Of a stretch of DNA of 64,000 nucleotides, positions 43,850-52,153 are shown in pieces (within the stretch, counting starts at the first letter, position 1; each line of letters opens with the position of its first letter). Made by a program: the position numbers and the translations under genes. The notes below the pieces were generated by a model. That model made no database searches, was not told where the DNA came from, and saw only the letters and a program-made list of their open reading frames with translations. This DNA is from Candidatus Methylomirabilota bacterium (GTDB lineage: Bacteria > Methylomirabilota > Methylomirabilia > Rokubacteriales > CSP1-6), in assembly GCA_035315345.1 (NCBI GenBank), contig DATFYA010000010.1, forward strand, positions 1-64,000. Reading direction: 5' to 3'.

Positions 43850-43888
43850 CCGGGTCCTCCCTCGAAGACCGGCACGGGGTGGCGGCGC

Positions 43889-44055
43889 CGGGCAGGTCTC
43901 CTGGCTCTCGGATCGCTCTACTCCCCGCGCCTTCCCGATCCGGCTCGAGCCGGATCAGTGGCCGATCGCGGGTTTCGTCCCCGATTACAGTGACGGGGTC
44001 GCGGCGGATTCGCACCGCCTTCCCTGGGGCCCGCACCCGGCGGGCCGCCCGGACA
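43889..44055 (-). promoter_or_regulatory. Cobalamin riboswitch upstream of cobU
   Basis: Minus-strand elements in order: GGGAAGGCGGTGCGAATCC, the pseudoknot partner CCCCGTCACTGTAATCGGGG, GGCCACTGAT, a GATCCGGCTC/GAGCCGGATC stem, CGGGAAGGCG, and the 3' end GAGCCAGGAGACCTGCC. It ends about 40 bases before cobU. Adenosylcobalamin binding should repress cobU-cobT-btuF-btuC-btuD. Boundaries are approximate. Confidence 0.94.
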
Positions 44056-44134
44056 CCGTGGACGGGCCCGACCGTAGCAGAGGGCCGGCATCAACGCAAG
44101 CCGACGCGCGCGTTGATGCCCTCCTGAGAAGCGG

Positions 44135-44500
44135 TTACCAGCGAGAGAAGCGGTCGATCCGGCGCCGGGCGCGCTTGGTGGGACGGCCGGAGCCCGGCGG
44201 CCGATACGCCGGGGGAGCCGGCCGCTCTTCTCTCGGCGGCGGGGGCGGGGTCAGGTCCTCGTACAGGAGCGCCGCCTCGCTGCCGCTGCCTCGCCGTTCC
44301 GCGAGGCCGGCCACCCGCACGATCCGTCGCCCGCGCGGCAACGTCACCTGCAGGAGATCGCCCGCGCGAACTGCCTTCGACGGCTTGGCCGCATCGCCGT
44401 TGACATCCACCTTGCCGCCATTGCACGCGGCCGCGGCGAGCGTGCGGCTCTTGAAGAATCGGGCGGCCCACAGCCACTTGTCGATCCGCACGTCCGGCAT
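44135..44500 (-). CDS. S4-domain RNA-binding protein (Hsp15-like)
   Basis: A 121-residue protein. An S4 domain occupies residues 1-60 (RIDKWLWAARFFKSRTLAAA; GKVDVNGDAAKPSKAVRAGD), the same layout as HslR/Hsp15, which binds free 50S subunits carrying nascent chains. A basic, Pro-rich tail (RPTKRARRRIDRFSRW) resembles the C-terminal tail of Hsp15. It is separated from the cobU riboswitch by about 80 bases and is divergent from the DUF3047 gene. Confidence 0.87.
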   Translation of the reverse strand: MPDVRIDKWLWAARFFKSRTLAAAACNGGKVDVNGDAAKPSKAVRAGDLLQVTLPRGRRIVRVAGLAERRGSGSEAALLYEDLTPPPPPREERPAPPAYRPPGSGRPTKRARRRIDRFSRW

Positions 44501-44548
44501 CAGGTTTTTACCCTAGCACGGGCCCTGCGTGAGACACTGAGCCGGCCA

Positions 44549-45232
44549 ATGATCCGGCTCCTGGTCTCGCTCTCGACCGCGGCCGCGCTCGCGGTCGCCT
44601 TCCTCATCACGCCGGCGAGAGCGGCGGACACGCTCCCCGTCGAAAACTGGTCCACGCAGCCGGAGGGTAAGACCGGCATCCCCGAGGGCTGGAAGGGGCA
44701 GAGTTGGGGCAGCCCGAAATATGACTTCCGCATCGAGACCGTGGACGGCCGTAAGGTCCTTCACCTCAAGAGCGACGGCGACAGCTCCGCGGTGTCGAAG
44801 GAGGTGAAGGTCGACGTCAAGACCTGGCAGATCCTCGAATGGAGCTGGCGGGTGGTCAAGCTACCGGCCGGCGGCGACGCCCGAAAATCCGCGACCGACG
44901 ACGAGGCAGCCCAGATCTACGTGGTGTTCCCTCGCTTCCCCACCGCGGTGCGCTCCCGCATCATCGCGTATATCTGGGACACCACCGCACCGGTCGGAGC
45001 GATCTTCAAGAGTGAGAAAACCGGAACCGTCACCTACGTCGTGGTCAGGTCCGGCCCGTCCGATGTGGGCAAGTGGATCACCGAGCGCCGCAACGTGTTC
45101 GAGGACTTCAAGAAGATCTACGGCGACAGCCCGTCGGAGGACGCCGGTGTGATCTCGGTCCTGATCGATTCCAATGACACCCGGTCGTCCGCCGAGTCGT
45201 TTGTGGGAGAGATCTTGTTCCGGAAACCCTAG
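44549..45232 (+). CDS. DUF3047 family exported protein
   Basis: A 227-residue protein with a signal peptide (residues 1-25, ending TPARA). The mature part has the features of DUF3047: GIPEGWKGQSWGSPKYDF, VLHLKSDGDSSAVSKEV, LEWSWRVVKLPAGGDAR, DEAAQIYVVFPRFP and VISVLIDSNDTRSSAESFVG. This family is a beta-sandwich of unknown role, probably periplasmic. It is 15 bases upstream of a DoxX-like gene. Confidence 0.87.
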   Translation: MIRLLVSLSTAAALAVAFLITPARAADTLPVENWSTQPEGKTGIPEGWKGQSWGSPKYDFRIETVDGRKVLHLKSDGDSSAVSKEVKVDVKTWQILEWSWRVVKLPAGGDARKSATDDEAAQIYVVFPRFPTAVRSRIIAYIWDTTAPVGAIFKSEKTGTVTYVVVRSGPSDVGKWITERRNVFEDFKKIYGDSPSEDAGVISVLIDSNDTRSSAESFVGEILFRKP

Positions 45233-45247
45233 GAAGGGAAGGTCGCG

Positions 45248-45625
45248 ATGGCGCGCTTCGGGGTAACGCTGCTGCGGGTGGTTCTGGGTCTCGTCTACAC
45301 CATGCACGCGTACCTGGCGCTCGCGATCTTCGGGCCGTCGGGGATGGTTGCCTACCAGGTGAAGAATGGAATCCCGTTCCCCGAGATTGCCACCTGGTAC
45401 CTGATCCTGGCCCACGGCCTTGGAGGTCTTTGCCTCGTACTGGGCATCTTTCCGCGGTGGGCGGCCCTCGCCAACGTGCCGGTGATGCTCGGGGCCATCG
45501 TCTTCGTGCACCTGAAGCACGGCTTCTGGGCGCACCAGGGTGGCTATGAATACCCCCTGGTGCTCTTGCTCGCCTCGTTGGCCCTCGCGATGACGGGCGG
45601 CGGCGCGCTTACTCTGAAGCGGTAG
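45248..45625 (+). CDS. DoxX family membrane protein
   Basis: A 125-residue protein with four hydrophobic helices (about 5-25, 45-65, 70-88 and 103-120) and the DoxX hallmarks LLRVVLGLVYTMHAYLAL at the start and a GLCLVLGIFPRWAAL middle. The function of the family is unclear; some members take part in redox or thiosulfate-related processes. Preceded by GGAAGG. Its end overlaps the convergent TPR lipoprotein gene by 17 bases. Confidence 0.84.
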   Translation: MARFGVTLLRVVLGLVYTMHAYLALAIFGPSGMVAYQVKNGIPFPEIATWYLILAHGLGGLCLVLGIFPRWAALANVPVMLGAIVFVHLKHGFWAHQGGYEYPLVLLLASLALAMTGGGALTLKR

Positions 45626-46370
45626 GCGCGGTCGACTGCCGCCGGGGCGCCGGCGGGAAGGTCTTGGCGGGCACGGAGCTCGCGGCCTGATTCAGCGCCA
45701 GGTCGGTCTGCTTTCCCGCCCTCACCGTGAATCGCTGCTCCCAGATGATCTTGTCATCATGGATCCCGAGGAGACGATACTGCCCCTCGGGAATGTCCTT
45801 GAACTCGAACTTCTCTCCGAGGAGAATCTCGGCCCGCCGCTGGACGGGGCGCGTCGAGTCGTCGGTCCCGAGCATCGAGATGCGGAGCCGGACCCGGTGC
45901 TCGGTGGGAATCACGCCCGGCCACTCCGTCTGGCCGGTGATCCATCCCAGGCTGGCCGGATCGGGCTTCTGGGCCGCGTCGGCGCTCACGTCGGCCATGG
46001 CGACCGCGGCGGGAGCCTCCTCCATCGCGCCCACGCGCACGAGCCAGCGACGCGCCTCCTGATGCTCGTTCGAATCGGCCGCGGCATTCGCGACGACCCA
46101 CCGGAACTGGGCCACGGCCTCACTGCGCCGGTCCAAAAAGGAGTAGGCCGTCCCGAGCGCGAAGCGAAGTGGCACGCTATTGGGCTCGAGATCGATCGCC
46201 TGTCGGAACTTCTCGACCGCGGCGGCGTACTGGCCCACGGCCATCAGGGCCTCGCCCTCGGCGCGCATCTGCGCGGCGGGAGCGAGTGCACTGGTGGCCG
46301 GGGGCGGGAGCGCGGGCGGCTGCTGGCACGCCGCCAGGAAGAGGACCGCGCCGAGGAGGACGCGGCGCAC
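45609..46370 (-). CDS. TPR-containing lipoprotein
   Basis: A 253-residue protein with a lipoprotein signal (LLGAVLFLAAC, Cys15). Two TPR motifs lie at about 34-105 (AEGEALMAVGQYAAAVEKFRQ; RFALGTAYSFLDRRSEAVAQF). A beta-rich C-terminal half (VRLRISMLGTDDSTRPVQRR; FKDIPEGQYRLLGIHD) resembles a carboxypeptidase-regulatory-like or fibronectin-like domain. Two bases separate it from pilX upstream, so it may be the last gene of the pilV-pilW-pilX operon and could serve pilus assembly (inference). Confidence 0.75.
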   Translation of the reverse strand: MRRVLLGAVLFLAACQQPPALPPPATSALAPAAQMRAEGEALMAVGQYAAAVEKFRQAIDLEPNSVPLRFALGTAYSFLDRRSEAVAQFRWVVANAAADSNEHQEARRWLVRVGAMEEAPAAVAMADVSADAAQKPDPASLGWITGQTEWPGVIPTEHRVRLRISMLGTDDSTRPVQRRAEILLGEKFEFKDIPEGQYRLLGIHDDKIIWEQRFTVRAGKQTDLALNQAASSVPAKTFPPAPRRQSTAPTASE

Positions 46371-46372
46371 GA

Positions 46373-47848
46373 TCAGTGCTCGCGGTACGCGGTGACTCGC
46401 ATGTTGTAGAGGGCCATGAGGGCGCGGTCGATGTTTTCCTTGCTCGATCGAATCTTCATGTTGCCCTCCGTCTTGACCGAGAACTCCGAGAAGCCGCTCA
46501 CCTCGCCCGGATTGGTCTCGTTGACGATGAGGGCGCCCCGAATCTCGGTGTTGCTGTTGCCGAGGAACGCGGAGGAGTTGTTGCGGCCGGTCAGCAGCAC
46601 GATGCCATTCCAGCGGAAGTTGCCGGTCTGGAAGAAGGCCAGGTCGGAGTCCTCGACCACCAGGATCCCGTAGCCGGTGATGGGGTTGGTGCCGTCGACG
46701 GTGAGGCCGCGGAACAGGGAGTCGGGGTCGTACTGGCCCCGGACGTAGAGCATCGTGGGCGAGGTCGACGAGCCGAGGCTGACCGTCTGATTGATCTGCT
46801 GCGCCCCGCCGCAGTTGTTCGTCACCGTCACCACATTGGGAGTGCCCGTGCTCTGCATCTTGATGCCTTCGGGCTTGTCATGGTCTCCCCCCGACGCGGG
46901 ATACTGGCACGCTTGGGTGCTCTCGAGGATCTGGGTCGACGGATTCGAGGCCAGATTCTGCATGAACTTGGTGATGAGCTGCGGAGTCAGCGTCGAGTCG
47001 TTCGCGATGGTGTTGCGCCCATTGCCGGTGGCCCCGGTGAGGTTCGACCCGTCGGTGCTCGACCCGTAGCCGTCACCGTCGGTCTTGCCATGGAGATAGT
47101 TGCGCTTGTTCAGGTTGTCGAAGCCGTTCTGGGCGATCGTCTCGATCGCGTTGGTGGCGGCGGTCATCGCATATTTCAGCGAGCCGGTCCCGGTCGGACT
47201 GGTGCCGCTATCGCTATCCTTCCAGTCGCGCCCGTCGACGCTGTAGCAACCGCTGCACGGCGGCTCCTCCGTGTAGGTGTCGCCCTGAACACCGGGCAGG
47301 CTCACCGCCGCGTTGATCGGCAGGTTACCGCGCTGCACGACCGCGGTGATCGTCTTGCTGGCCCCATTGAAGCTGCCCGTCGACTTCAGGATGACGATCT
47401 TGTTGTTGTCCACCGAGGTGCTGGTATCGAGGGGATTGCCGCTGCCGATCAGCGCCTGATCCGTGGTGAGAGAGTTCAGGTCGTTGCGGAGGGTCACCGT
47501 GAAGGTGCCGGCGCTCGACGTGAGACCGGGAAGCGTCTGACCGGTGACGAGCACCTTACAGGTGATGCCGGTGCCGCAGTTGACGCCGCCCGTGGTGAGA
47601 CTGCTGCCCAGCAGCGTCGAGTCATCGAACGCCTTGCCCGCCAGCTGGCTCAGGCCCCACTCGATGCCGCTCTCCGCGAGCTGGCGCGCCCGCGCACCGT
47701 CCGAGAGGTTGCGCGAGATCTGGGGCTCGACCGCTCCCAGGGTCATGAACGTGATGGTGAGCAGCGTCAGGACCATCAGCAGGATCATCGCGAGGGGCAG
47801 CGCCACCCCGCGTTCGTTGCCCAGCAGTAACAGCCGCCACGTCTTCAT
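46373..47848 (-). CDS. PilX-like pilus assembly protein
   Basis: A 491-residue minor-pilin-like protein. The N-terminus has a prepilin-like leader (NERG|VALPLAMILLMVLTLLTI) and the PilX_N feature RARQLAESGIEWGLSQLAG at about 56-74. The long rest is beta-rich and Gly/Asn/Thr-rich, far longer than classical PilX (about 200 residues), so it may carry an adhesin-like domain. Cys pairs (CSGC, CGTGITC) suggest disulfides. ATG 47848 has GGAGG 7 bases upstream and is preferred to GTG 47863. Confidence 0.8.
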   Translation of the reverse strand: MKTWRLLLLGNERGVALPLAMILLMVLTLLTITFMTLGAVEPQISRNLSDGARARQLAESGIEWGLSQLAGKAFDDSTLLGSSLTTGGVNCGTGITCKVLVTGQTLPGLTSSAGTFTVTLRNDLNSLTTDQALIGSGNPLDTSTSVDNNKIVILKSTGSFNGASKTITAVVQRGNLPINAAVSLPGVQGDTYTEEPPCSGCYSVDGRDWKDSDSGTSPTGTGSLKYAMTAATNAIETIAQNGFDNLNKRNYLHGKTDGDGYGSSTDGSNLTGATGNGRNTIANDSTLTPQLITKFMQNLASNPSTQILESTQACQYPASGGDHDKPEGIKMQSTGTPNVVTVTNNCGGAQQINQTVSLGSSTSPTMLYVRGQYDPDSLFRGLTVDGTNPITGYGILVVEDSDLAFFQTGNFRWNGIVLLTGRNNSSAFLGNSNTEIRGALIVNETNPGEVSGFSEFSVKTEGNMKIRSSKENIDRALMALYNMRVTAYREH

Positions 47849-47876
47849 CGGTCCCGCCTCCACGGTGTGACTTGGC

Positions 47877-48551
47877 TCATCGGTTTCTCAGCCGAACGCG
47901 ATCGATCATGGTCACCTGAGCGCCGCGGGTCGCGGTCTGGACCGTCACGGAGATCTGCACGGCCCGGATCAGCTCGGTCGACGCGGTGACGGTGTTGGTG
48001 TCGTCCAGGTACGTGAAGGTCAGGGCGGTGATGCCGGAGGCGATGGTCTGCGGCGTTGTGTCCACCACGCTTTCCTGCCGCGTCAGGTTCCCGCCCGACA
48101 GGGCGTAGGTGATCTGCTCGCCCCGGCAGCCGGCCGTCGGGCACGTCATGGGATCAGTGACCAGGGCCGCGGTGTTGATCGGGGTGCACGGGACCCCGCA
48201 GGTCGACCCATCCCAGTTGTATTGGAGCGTCAGCGCGGTCGCGCTCGGGCTGGTGATCGGCACGAACTTGTAGCAGGGGACGCTCGTCGCGTACAGGGGA
48301 TAGTTGGTCGCATTCGGACACAACCCGGGATCCGTCTCGGGCGGCACCGGCTCGTAGCCGGCTTCGCGGATCTCCTTGACCATGCGCTCGATCGCGACTC
48401 GCGCGCCCTGCTGACCGTCCACCTGAGTGGTGCCGAACCAGTAGGCCTGCTGGCCCGACATGACCAGCCCCAGCAGGCTCGCCATCACCAGTCCCACGAC
48501 CGCGCACACCACCATCATCTCGGCCAGGGTGTAGCCTCGCTGGCTGTTCAT
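47877..48551 (-). CDS. PilW-like prepilin protein
   Basis: A 224-residue type IV pilin-like protein. The leader MNSQRG is followed by the class III cleavage site G|YTLAEMMVVCAVVGLVMA; Y replaces the usual F/M at +1 and E5 is present. The PilW pattern GQQGARVAIERMVKEIREAG follows. Several cysteines (CPNATNY; CGVPC; CPTAGC) suggest disulfides. ATG 48551 is preferred (AGGTG upstream); ATG 48566 overlaps the pilV stop and would add five residues. Confidence 0.85.
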   Translation of the reverse strand: MNSQRGYTLAEMMVVCAVVGLVMASLLGLVMSGQQAYWFGTTQVDGQQGARVAIERMVKEIREAGYEPVPPETDPGLCPNATNYPLYATSVPCYKFVPITSPSATALTLQYNWDGSTCGVPCTPINTAALVTDPMTCPTAGCRGEQITYALSGGNLTRQESVVDTTPQTIASGITALTFTYLDDTNTVTASTELIRAVQISVTVQTATRGAQVTMIDRVRLRNR

Positions 48552-48565
48552 CGTGGCACCTCGCA

Positions 48566-49012
48566 TCACCGGTTCGCCAGGAAGATGGAGAGTGAGACCG
48601 AGCGCTCCGTGGTGAGTACTCCCCGCCCCGTCACGGGACGATAGAAGACGGTCACGTCGACGCGGGCGCCCTGAAGACCGCCCGGATTGTTGGTGATCGT
48701 CGTGGTCCGCCGGTATCGCGGCGGCGCTCCGGCAATCGTTCCGTAGCCCTCGGTCGCGGGCAGGTTCGCGGTCGTCAGCTGCACGAGACCGGTCTGCTGC
48801 ATCGCGAGCCCCTTTGCTTGCTCGATCCGCTGCTCGGCGAGGAAGACGGCGGTGCTCTGCTGGCGTCCGGCTTCGACTCCGTCGACTCCGTAGCCGAAGC
48901 CCGTGGCCACCGCGACGAGGCCCACCGAGATGACGGCACAGGCGACCATGATCTCGGCCAAGGTGAAGCCGGCCTGGCTGGTGCTGAACTTCCATTTGAT
49001 CAAGACGTGCAT
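48566..49012 (-). CDS. PilV-like prepilin protein
   Basis: A 148-residue type IV pilin-like protein, first gene of the operon. The cleavage site is QAG|FTLAEIMVACAVISVGLVA with F+1 and E5. The body includes STAVFLAEQRIEQAKGLA and a beta-rich end (RVDVTVFYRPVTGRGVLTTE). ATG 49012 follows GGGAGG and lies about 22 bases after the predicted start of a sigma-54 promoter. No pilA or assembly motor gene is in the window. Confidence 0.85.
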   Translation of the reverse strand: MHVLIKWKFSTSQAGFTLAEIMVACAVISVGLVAVATGFGYGVDGVEAGRQQSTAVFLAEQRIEQAKGLAMQQTGLVQLTTANLPATEGYGTIAGAPPRYRRTTTITNNPGGLQGARVDVTVFYRPVTGRGVLTTERSVSLSIFLANR

Positions 49013-49044
49013 CGTGTTCCTCCCAATCTCGCGGCCGGATATCA

Positions 49045-49060
49045 AGCAAGTGAAATGCCA
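49045..49060 (-). promoter_or_regulatory. Sigma-54 promoter of the pilin operon
   Basis: On the minus strand TGGCATTTCACTTGCT has the -24 GG and -12 GC separated by exactly ten bases and differs from the consensus TGGCAC-N5-TTGCT at one position. The predicted transcription start falls near 49034, giving a short leader with GGGAGG before the pilV-like ATG. Pilin genes are known sigma-54 targets elsewhere. Confidence 0.8.
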
Positions 49061-49216
49061 GCCCTGAGAGACCAGGATCTTCGGGACGTCGTGTCGCAAA
49101 ACAACTTGAAATACCTGGACTGTTAGCGATCTGACAGCGCGCCAATCTGGAGGTCGTCGACGGGAAGCTACAAGGCGTGACGGGCGACCTACAAGCAGCG
49201 TCAGCCGCCAAACGGC

Positions 49217-49846
49217 CTACGCGACGGCGACCGCCTCCACGCAGGGCTCGCAGTGATTGAGCAGCCGCAGTGTCCAGCGCCCGCTGGCCCGCTCGATCAC
49301 CGAGAGCGCGGCGTAGTCCTGGCCGAGGGCCAGCAGCCGCTCCGGGCCCAGACCGAGCGCGCGACAGAGGATCGCGCGATTGCTTCCGCCGTGCGCAACA
49401 ACCGCCACCGTTGTCCCCGGGTGACGGGCGACGATGGCCTCGAACGCGGGCAGCACCCGTGCCTCGAGATCCTGCAGGCTTTCACCGCCGGGGAACTGGA
49501 AGCGGCCCACGTCGGCCATCCAGGCTTTGAAGGCCACCGGGTCGACGGCGCGAATCTCCTCGGCGGTCATCCCGTCCCAGTCGCCCATCGCGAACTCGCG
49601 CAAGGCGGGGTCCGCGATCGGCGCGAGTCGATGAGGCGCCGCGAGGATCTCGGCGCTTCGGCGCGTGCGCACCAGGTCGCTGCAGTAGATCGCATCGAAG
49701 CGAGCCCGGCTGAGGCGCGCGGCGAGCGCGGCGATCTGCGCCGCCCCGAGGGGCGAGAGCGGCACGTCGAGATGCCCGATGAACCGACGCGTCTCCGCTC
49801 CGACGACGCTCCCGTGGCGAACCAGGCAGATCGTGGTCGCGGTCAG
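49217..49846 (-). CDS. cobC: CobC-like alpha-ribazole phosphatase, CTG start
   Basis: A 209-residue histidine phosphatase. The catalytic RHG motif is at residues 10-12 (CLVRHGSV), the second arginine in SDLVRTRRSAEI, and the second histidine in VAVVAHGGSNRAILC. The FAMGDWDGMTAEEI segment is typical of CobC-type members. It probably removes the phosphate from alpha-ribazole-P or adenosylcobalamin-5'-P. No ATG, GTG or TTG precedes the first strand; CTG 49846 overlaps the cobS TGA (CTGA). Coupling to cobS supports the role. Confidence 0.82.
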   Translation of the reverse strand: MTATTICLVRHGSVVGAETRRFIGHLDVPLSPLGAAQIAALAARLSRARFDAIYCSDLVRTRRSAEILAAPHRLAPIADPALREFAMGDWDGMTAEEIRAVDPVAFKAWMADVGRFQFPGGESLQDLEARVLPAFEAIVARHPGTTVAVVAHGGSNRAILCRALGLGPERLLALGQDYAALSVIERASGRWTLRLLNHCEPCVEAVAVA

Positions 49847-50583
49847 AGCAGCCCCCGATGCGCCGCCACGACCGCGAGCAGCAGGGCAGCCAGCTCGCTC
49901 ACCTCCACGACCGCTCCCAGCACGTCGCCGGTGATCCCCGCAAAGCGGCGGGCGGCGAATCGCGCCCCCAGCAAAGCCAGGCCGAGCGCGCCGGCCGCGA
50001 CGGCGGCGCCCCACGGCCCCAGGAGCCAGGCCGCCGACGCCAGGCCAGCCGCCGCGCACACGGGACCGGCCCAGCCCGACAGATCGGCGGCAAACGCGCC
50101 GCCCAGTCCCTGCCCCGGAGTGGCGGGGCGCAGCCACGCGGCCGCGAGCATCGGACTCACGCGCCCCAGGACGGGAGCCAGAAGCAACACGCGACCGCGA
50201 ATCGGCGCGGGCAGCTCGGAAAGGGACGCGACGAACAGGATGAGCGCCAGCCCGAGCCCGGCGGCGCCGAACACTCCGATCCGGCTGTCCCGCATGATCG
50301 CGCGGCGGCGCGCCGCATCCGGACCGGCGAGCCCGTCGAGGCAGTCGGCGAGGCCGTCGAGATGGATGCCCCCCGTCATGATCTTCCAGACCGCCACGAG
50401 CAGGGTCGCGCCGACCAGCGGCGGCGCGAGGGCGAGGACGACGCGCTCGGCGGCCATCAGCACGACGCCCAGCATCAGGCCCACGACCGGGAACCACCAG
50501 GCGGCCCGGCCGAGGGCAGACCGGTCGGCGCGTTCACGGCCCGGCAGCGGGACGATGGTCAGGAAGCGAACCGCGAGGATCAA
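49843..50583 (-). CDS. cobS: Cobalamin synthase CobS
   Basis: A 246-residue membrane protein, starting at TTG 50583. The family start VRFLTIVPLPG, the metal-binding GGIHLDGLADCLDGLAGPDAARR-type region, MRDSRIGVFGAAGL and GITGDVLGAVVEVSELAALL are all present, with six or seven hydrophobic helices. It joins adenosylcobinamide-GDP with alpha-ribazole (or its phosphate). It is 40 bases after the acyl-CoA carboxylase gene and coupled to the cobC-like gene. No riboswitch is visible in front of it. Confidence 0.92.
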   Translation of the reverse strand: MILAVRFLTIVPLPGRERADRSALGRAAWWFPVVGLMLGVVLMAAERVVLALAPPLVGATLLVAVWKIMTGGIHLDGLADCLDGLAGPDAARRRAIMRDSRIGVFGAAGLGLALILFVASLSELPAPIRGRVLLLAPVLGRVSPMLAAAWLRPATPGQGLGGAFAADLSGWAGPVCAAAGLASAAWLLGPWGAAVAAGALGLALLGARFAARRFAGITGDVLGAVVEVSELAALLLAVVAAHRGLL

Positions 50584-50623
50584 CGAGGCGATGATCGGGG
50601 CCCCGCGGCGTCGGGCACGCCGC

Positions 50624-52147
50624 TCAGACGGGCTGGACGGGATTGCGTCGAAGCGGGAACTCGAGCTGCTTGGACTCCGCGTACGCCAAGCGCTTGATCA
50701 GCTCGTCACGTAGCTCGGAGCCGCCGACGATGCCGTCCACCAGCATCTCGGACGCAAGCTTGTAGATGTCGACGTCCTGCGCGTACTCGTCGCGCTTCTT
50801 CTGCACGTAGGCGGCGCGCGCGGCTTCCGGCAGCTCCATGATCTTGTTGAAGTACACCGCATTGACCGCCGGCTCGGGCCCCATGATGGCCACCTGCCCC
50901 TGGGGCAGGGCGAGCGCCGCGTCGGGCTCGAACGCGGGCCCGCACATCGCGTAAAGGCCCGCCCCGTAGCACTTTCGCACCACCACGCAGATCTTCGGCA
51001 CGGTGGCCTGCGACGTGGCGAACACCATCTTGGCGCCGTGGCGGATGATGCCCGCTCGCTCGACCTTGGTGCCGACCATGAAGCCGGAGACGTCGGCCAG
51101 GTACACGAGCGGGACGTTGTAGGCGTTGCACAGCGAGATGAAGCGCGCCGCCTTGTCTGAGGAATCCACCATCAGAACGCCGCCCTTGACCTTCGGCTGG
51201 TTGGCCACGATCCCCATCGCGCGACCGCCGATCCGCGCGAAGCCCACCACGATCTCCTGGGCGAAGAGGCGCTTGATCTCGAAGAAGGAGCCCGCGTCGA
51301 CCACGCGATCGATGACCTCGTACATGTCGAACCACTTCCGCTGATCGTAGGGAACGATCTCCTCGATCGACCGCCCGGGCTTGGACGCCTGTGCCTCGAT
51401 CGCGGCCGGCCGCTCCCGGAAGGAGCCCGGCAGGTAGGAGAGGTAGCGACGGCAGAGATCGATAGCCTCCTCGTCGGACGCGGCCAGCACGTCGCCGCAG
51501 CCCGAGACCGTGCAATGCATGCGGGCGCCGCCCAGATCCTCGAGGGTCGTCTTCTCGCCGATCGCCATCTCGACCATTCGCGGAGATCCCACGTACAGGC
51601 TGGCCTTGCCGTCCACCATGATCACGCAGTCGGTCAGCGCGGGCAGATAGGCCGAGCCGGCCGGCGACGGCCCGAAGAGGATGCAGACCTGCGGGACCAC
51701 GCCGGACAGCTGCACCTCGTTGTAGAAGATCCGGCCGGCGTGGAAGCGGCCGGGGAAGATCTTGATCTGCTCCGAGATCCGCCCGCCCGCCGCGTCGACC
51801 AGGTAGATGAGCGGGACCTGCAGGCGCTGAGCCCGCTCCTGGATCCGCACGATCTTCTGGACCGTCTTCTCGCCCCACGATCCGGCCTTCACCGTGTAGT
51901 CGTTGGCCATGACCGCCACGGTGCGGCCGCCCACCGTCCCCACCCCGGTGACCACGCCGTCGGCGGGCGTGTCCGGCTCCTGGTTGCGCGCGAAGAGGAA
52001 GTCTTCCTGGAATTCGGTCCCCGGGTCGAGGAGCAGCTTCAGGCGATCGCGAACGAAGAGCTTGCCTTCCTCCTTGAGCTTGTCGCGGTACTTGACGTGC
52101 CCCTGCTCGATGCGGCTGCGCTCCTGACGGTACCGCTGCTCGCTCAT
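50624..52147 (-). CDS. Acyl-CoA carboxylase beta (carboxyltransferase) subunit
   Basis: A 507-residue protein of the propionyl-/methylcrotonyl-CoA carboxylase beta family. Oxyanion and glycine-rich segments are seen: AGGRISEQIKIFPGRF, FGPSPAGSAYLPALTD, GARMHCTVSGCGDVLAAS in the first half and VSGFMVGTKVERAGIIRHGAK, CYGAGLYAMCGPAFEPD in the second. Biotin carboxylase and BCCP are not in the window. It would act with a separate alpha subunit, possibly on propionyl-CoA, which would fit the cobalamin theme through methylmalonyl-CoA mutase (inference). Confidence 0.9.
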   Translation of the reverse strand: MSEQRYRQERSRIEQGHVKYRDKLKEEGKLFVRDRLKLLLDPGTEFQEDFLFARNQEPDTPADGVVTGVGTVGGRTVAVMANDYTVKAGSWGEKTVQKIVRIQERAQRLQVPLIYLVDAAGGRISEQIKIFPGRFHAGRIFYNEVQLSGVVPQVCILFGPSPAGSAYLPALTDCVIMVDGKASLYVGSPRMVEMAIGEKTTLEDLGGARMHCTVSGCGDVLAASDEEAIDLCRRYLSYLPGSFRERPAAIEAQASKPGRSIEEIVPYDQRKWFDMYEVIDRVVDAGSFFEIKRLFAQEIVVGFARIGGRAMGIVANQPKVKGGVLMVDSSDKAARFISLCNAYNVPLVYLADVSGFMVGTKVERAGIIRHGAKMVFATSQATVPKICVVVRKCYGAGLYAMCGPAFEPDAALALPQGQVAIMGPEPAVNAVYFNKIMELPEAARAAYVQKKRDEYAQDVDIYKLASEMLVDGIVGGSELRDELIKRLAYAESKQLEFPLRRNPVQPV

Positions 52148-52153
52148 GGCCGG

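Noticed and set aside
39294-44055. The two GC-rich blocks before btuB and cobU considered as repeats or attachment sites.
   Set aside because: Their shared words (GGGAA, CCACTG, AGGAGACC) follow the conserved order of cobalamin riboswitch aptamers, which explains the similarity.
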